Below, piece after piece: positions 60,996 to 64,000 of a DNA stretch of 64,000 bases. The position numbers were made by a program, and so were the translations under genes. Position 1 is the first letter of the stretch, and the number at the start of each line of letters is the position of its first letter. The notes beneath the pieces were generated by a model. It saw only the letters and a program-made list of their open reading frames with translations, was not told the DNA's origin and did no database searches. The stretch is from Nostoc sp. ATCC 43529 (lineage in GTDB: Bacteria; Cyanobacteriota; Cyanobacteriia; Cyanobacteriales; Nostocaceae): the NCBI GenBank assembly GCA_003326205.1, contig LWTK01000046.1, positions 310,001 through 374,000 of the forward strand, given 5' to 3'.

Positions 60996-61226
60996 CTATG
61001 AATATTGCGTAATCACGGGTAGCTGGTCATTAAGTACCCAATCGCCTATAGCTCGTAATTTGTAGTCCACAGGATCGTGGAGGGTAAAGGTTTGCAAATC
61101 CCGCCAATAACGGTCAAATGGAACTCCCGTTTTAGCATCCCTTTCAACTGTGGATTCGGTAAGTTCTTTAGATAATGAAGCTGCTATATCAATATAATCC
61201 TTTGGTTTTGTTATATCTAGCACCAT
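60996..61226 (-). pseudogene. Collapsed acyl-CoA-dehydrogenase-family (SfnB/DszC-like) gene
   Basis: A 76-codon frame. Its first ~38 residues (DYIDIAASLSKELTESTVERDAKTGVP) look like the extreme N-terminus of flavin-dependent acyl-CoA-dehydrogenase-like monooxygenases. The rest (FDRYWRDLQTFTLHDPVDYK and IGDWVLNDQLP) is the highly conserved extreme C-terminus of the same family, whose members are about 400 residues long. The central ~300 residues, including the flavin and active-site regions, are missing. The join is in frame with a normal start and stop, so it is an internal-deletion remnant. A functional neighbour would fit the organosulfur context. Confidence 0.78.
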
Positions 61227-61486
61227 AAAAAATCAACCTTTTATAATTCGTAATTCCTAATTAAAGCAAATACAAATGCAGTTTCTAATTGCTTGTTGTG
61301 TAAACATTCCTGTTCGTCTGAATTTGGTATCAAACGCAAAATTTAGGAGAAATGTAGAGTGAGCAATACTCACCCTACGACTAAACAGAGGAAATGGAAC
61401 ATGGAACACTTTCAAGATGGGGATGGGAGTATTGAGTGTTGAGTTAGGAGTTAGGAGTTATTATTCTCCCCATCTCCCCACACTCC
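61227..61486. other. Repeat-containing gap upstream of ACAD remnant
   Basis: 260 bp. A palindrome GTAGAGTGAG-CAATA-CTCACCCTAC lies at 61354-61378 and resembles 2843-2862. Heptamers GAGTTAG/GAGTTAT and a CTCCCCATCTCCCCACACTC tract run from 61430 into the end of the amidohydrolase gene. No gene seen. Confidence 0.65.
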
Positions 61487-62968
61487 CTACCCCTTAGAAG
61501 CCAAAAACTCATCTGCGGCTTTCTCTACACCTGTACCTTTGAAGAAGTCACGATTGAGACTGGTGTACAACTCCAATGGGTGGATTGATAGGAAGTAGCG
61601 GAGGTCTTCTTCGGTGATGATTTCTTGTTCTACCATTGAGTAGGCGTTGGCAGTCACAGTGGTGATATCAGGCACATCCCAATGACCGGAATCAGAACCC
61701 AAGAAGGCTTTAACTCTGTCCCCAAAGGGATTAGCAGCACGATTAAAGGCTTGAGCTACACGGGTATCATCTGATTCCGTACCGAAGTAGAAATGATTCA
61801 AAAAGCGATCGCGCACATCCTCTGGCTTCTCAATTCCCGCCAGTTCAAATTCATCGAGTTCGCCTGGATCTTCTGGAGCCAACATTTTATGATGGAATCC
61901 CAAACCGTCGCCAATTCGATCTAGGCGTCCATTCACAAGTTCGCCACCGTAGCGAGTGTACAACTCTACTAGTGCTTCCTTATCTATAATTGCAGGATTG
62001 TTATTTGACAGCAAATGTTGTTTGTTGCGGGTTTCCCAATGCCAAATAATATCCGCATATAGACTAGCACCCCAAGCAGAACCACCTTCCAAAAAGGCAA
62101 ATCTTAAGGTGGGGAAGCGACGAGTCACACCACCAAAGAATAAAGATTTGCACAATGCTTCTGCGGCGAAGGCAAAGTGATTAATGTGATTGTACTGAGC
62201 ATTGGTGACCGATCGCTGAGTCGTCCAACCCTGACTCGAAGCATGGGTTGTGGGTACAACTTTCAGTTCTACGCACTTCTCCCAGAAGGGATCGTAATCA
62301 TACTGGCTATCTAAACCAAAGTTATCAATCCAAACTACTTCGTTAGCCACTTCTGGGCCATACTTCTCAAAAGCGGGAATCGGACGACGGACATAACCGG
62401 GGATTTGAATTGCTTTGAGTCCCAGCACATTAACCGCATATTCCAACTCTTCAATTCCCTCTTCGGGAGTGTGCATTGGAATTGCAGCGATCGGTGTTAG
62501 CTTATCAGAATATGGGCGGAAAATGTCAGCATGGTAAGTGTTAACTGCTCGACAAACAGCACGCCGCATTTCTTCGTTACCGATATTTGGCGCCATAGTT
62601 GCCAAATTGGGGTACACCACAGCAAAGTCTGTACCTGCTTCTTGCAGACGTTCGTGTAGCAGCTTCGGCAAGCTAATGGTAGCCAAATTCAAAGTATCTT
62701 TGGTTGGACGACCCCACCAATTAGGGCGATTAGTCCGATAAGCAAAACGTTCTTCCCAAGTTTGCTTGTACCACTTAAAGCGGGAAGACCCTGGTAAATT
62801 TTCTTTGAAGCGTTCAACAAGCTTAGTTCCGCCAACTTGCTCTAAATAATCTAAAACTGCTGGCTCAAATTCCTGGGTATGCACATCAGTATCGATGATG
62901 GGATAACCCAACTGTTCGCGAATCTGAGCAGACCTGGTTTTTTTCGGACGTTCAAGAGCGATCGTCAT
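61487..62968 (-). CDS. Amidohydrolase 2 family metal-dependent hydrolase
   Basis: 493 residues, ACMSD/Amidohydro_2 type TIM-barrel. Metal-site motifs: DVH (28-30 in IIDTDVHTQEF), PTTHASSQG (about 236-244), and LGSDSGHWD (about 423-431). TESDDTRVAQAFNRAANPFGDR and LSIHPLELYTSLNRDFFKG are further shared blocks. Enzymes of this group decarboxylate or hydrolyse cyclic or aromatic carboxylates; the substrate here is unknown. Beside a sulfonate-binding protein and an SfnB-like remnant, a role in organosulfur or aromatic compound use is plausible (inference). A closely similar gene lies immediately upstream on the same strand. Confidence 0.9.
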   Translation of the reverse strand: MTIALERPKKTRSAQIREQLGYPIIDTDVHTQEFEPAVLDYLEQVGGTKLVERFKENLPGSSRFKWYKQTWEERFAYRTNRPNWWGRPTKDTLNLATISLPKLLHERLQEAGTDFAVVYPNLATMAPNIGNEEMRRAVCRAVNTYHADIFRPYSDKLTPIAAIPMHTPEEGIEELEYAVNVLGLKAIQIPGYVRRPIPAFEKYGPEVANEVVWIDNFGLDSQYDYDPFWEKCVELKVVPTTHASSQGWTTQRSVTNAQYNHINHFAFAAEALCKSLFFGGVTRRFPTLRFAFLEGGSAWGASLYADIIWHWETRNKQHLLSNNNPAIIDKEALVELYTRYGGELVNGRLDRIGDGLGFHHKMLAPEDPGELDEFELAGIEKPEDVRDRFLNHFYFGTESDDTRVAQAFNRAANPFGDRVKAFLGSDSGHWDVPDITTVTANAYSMVEQEIITEEDLRYFLSIHPLELYTSLNRDFFKGTGVEKAADEFLASKG

Positions 62969-63025
62969 GATAGTTTACCTCATATTGGGATTGGGTATTG
63001 GGTATTGGGGACTGGGGATTGGGTA

Positions 63026-63118
63026 TAGGACTTACGTAAAAACTCTCTCTTACTCTTATTTCTTTGTGTCCTTTGCGTCCTTTGCGGTTCGTTTTTTGAT
63101 GATTTCGCGTAAATCCTA
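63026..63118. mobile_element. 93-bp MITE-like element related to 44068-44204
   Basis: Left end TAGGACTTACGTAAA and right end CGCGTAAATCCTA are imperfect inverted repeats of the same TIR as the 137-bp element (TAGGACTTACGCAAA). The interior is different, with CTTTGCGTCCTTTGCGG direct repeats. It lies between the two amidohydrolase genes and is probably an older, decayed member of the family. A target duplication is not clear. Confidence 0.68.
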
Positions 63119-63144
63119 AGCTATTAACAAAGTTCTTACAGTCC

Positions 63145-64000
63145 CTAATCCCTAGAAGCTAAAAATTCATCTGCGGTTTTCTCAACAGCCGTACCTTTGA
63201 AGAAGTCACGATTCAGGCTGGTGTACAACTCCAAGGGATGGATTGAGAGGAAATATTGCAAATCTTCTTCGGTGATAATTTTGCGTTCTACCATCGAATA
63301 AGTGTTAGCAGCGATCGCTGTAATATCAGGTACATCCCAGTGACCAGAATCGGAACCCAAGAAGGCTTTAACCCTCTCCCCATAAGGATTAGCTTTGCGG
63401 TTAAATGCTTGGGCTACACGGGTATCATCTGATTCTGTGCCGAAGTAGAAATGATTCAAGAAGCGATCGCGGATATCTTCTGGCTTACTAACTCCTGCTA
63501 AGGCGAATTCATCTAAATCGCCTGGTTCTAATGGGGCTACTAAGTCAGCGTGGAAACCTAGACCACTACCTAGTCGATCCAAACGCCCATGTACTAATTC
63601 ACCACCGTAACGAGTGTAGTACTCTAGCAGTTCTTCCCGATTAATATTGCCAGGATTGTTATTTTCCACCAAATGATCTTTATTCCGAGTATACCAATGC
63701 CAAATCAAATCAGTGTATAAGCTAGCACCCCAAGCTGCGCCTCCTTCTAAAAAGGCGAACTTCAGTGTGGGGAAGCGGTGAGTTACGCCACCAAAGAACA
63801 AAGATTTACACAGCGCTTCTCCAGCCGCAGCAAAGTGACCGATATGGTTGTATTGGTAATTGCTAATGGAACGTCGATTTATCCATCCCATACCAGAAGA
63901 GTGGGTAGTGGGTACAACTTTGAGTTCTACACACTTGGCCCAGAATGGATCGTAGTCATACTTGCTATCCAAGCCAAAGGTATCAATCCAAATAGCTTCG
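63145..64000 (-). CDS. Amidohydrolase 2 family protein, 5' end beyond window
   Basis: The frame is open to the window edge, reading EAIWIDTFGLDSKYDYDPFW, so the start lies beyond 64000. About 284 C-terminal residues are visible, including PTTHSSGMGW, LGSDSGHWD and LSIHPLELYTSLNRDFFKG. It is clearly a paralogue of the gene at 61487-62968 (roughly four fifths identical by eye over the shared part), so the pair arose by tandem duplication. The metal-site residues in the visible part are conserved in both. Confidence 0.9.
   Translation of the reverse strand, partial: EAIWIDTFGLDSKYDYDPFWAKCVELKVVPTTHSSGMGWINRRSISNYQYNHIGHFAAAGEALCKSLFFGGVTHRFPTLKFAFLEGGAAWGASLYTDLIWHWYTRNKDHLVENNNPGNINREELLEYYTRYGGELVHGRLDRLGSGLGFHADLVAPLEPGDLDEFALAGVSKPEDIRDRFLNHFYFGTESDDTRVAQAFNRKANPYGERVKAFLGSDSGHWDVPDITAIAANTYSMVERKIITEEDLQYFLSIHPLELYTSLNRDFFKGTAVEKTADEFLASRD

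Overview
This window almost certainly comes from a filamentous cyanobacterium of the Nostocales type. The octamer GCGATCGC (HIP1) recurs throughout. Heptameric tandem repeats (STRRs) fill many gaps. The gene content is also typical: a DUF3386 protein, a DevBCA-type exporter, very large Ser/Thr-kinase/AAA/histidine-kinase fusions of the HstK type, and a CHASE2 kinase. No rRNA, tRNA or CRISPR array was recognised.

Layout. 1-3.4 kb is an accessory, defence-like edge: the 3' part of a GmrSD/DUF262-HNH gene, a DUF559 nuclease-fold gene bounded by two copies of a palindromic repeat, a dienelactone hydrolase and a HicB/HicA pair. 3.5-6.8 kb holds two overlapping genes of a contractile injection system (a Pvc15-like AAA+ ATPase and a DUF4255/Pvc16-like protein) with no sheath, tube or baseplate gene beside them. 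7.4-9.3 kb is a membrane Ser/Thr kinase with a threonine-repeat tail. 9.3-12.1 kb carries a PstS remnant, a redoxin/2OG-oxygenase fusion, an alpha/beta hydrolase and an AhpD-like protein. 12.3-15.1 kb is a three-gene ABC-2 exporter. 15.2-17.5 kb has small genes, DUF3386 and a GAF-LuxR regulator.

17.8-25.8 kb is a signalling pair: a 1983-aa HstK-type protein and a membrane histidine kinase. 26-27.8 kb has uppS and a ferritin-like di-iron protein. 28-32.9 kb has an OLD-like nuclease followed by a STAND NTPase, a possible defence pair. 33-37 kb is a TetR regulator divergent from devB-devC-devA-like exporter genes, with a palindromic operator lying exactly in the promoter spacer. 37-40.8 kb is hyuB/hyuA. 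41-43.9 kb has a methyltransferase downstream of a CHASE2-Ser/Thr kinase. 45.5-57.9 kb is a second signalling block: a 1660-aa PAS/GAF hybrid kinase, a REC-histidine kinase and a 1771-aa HstK. 58.4-64 kb is a sulfonate-type binding protein, a methyltransferase, a collapsed acyl-CoA-dehydrogenase-family gene and two tandem amidohydrolases, the last cut by the window end.

The most distinctive theme is small repeats colonising both gaps and coding regions. Two short in-frame inserts (27 and 21 bp) in signalling genes each split a HIP1 octamer at the same point, GCG^ATCGC. A 137-bp foldback (MITE-like) element at 44068-44204 can be compared with its own empty site at 25985-25989, giving a 5-bp target duplication. 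Heptamer arrays supply the first codons of uppS, the last codons of hyuB and an internal segment of hyuB. All calls rest on reading the sequence and translations by eye. No database search was run, and family names are from recognised motifs.
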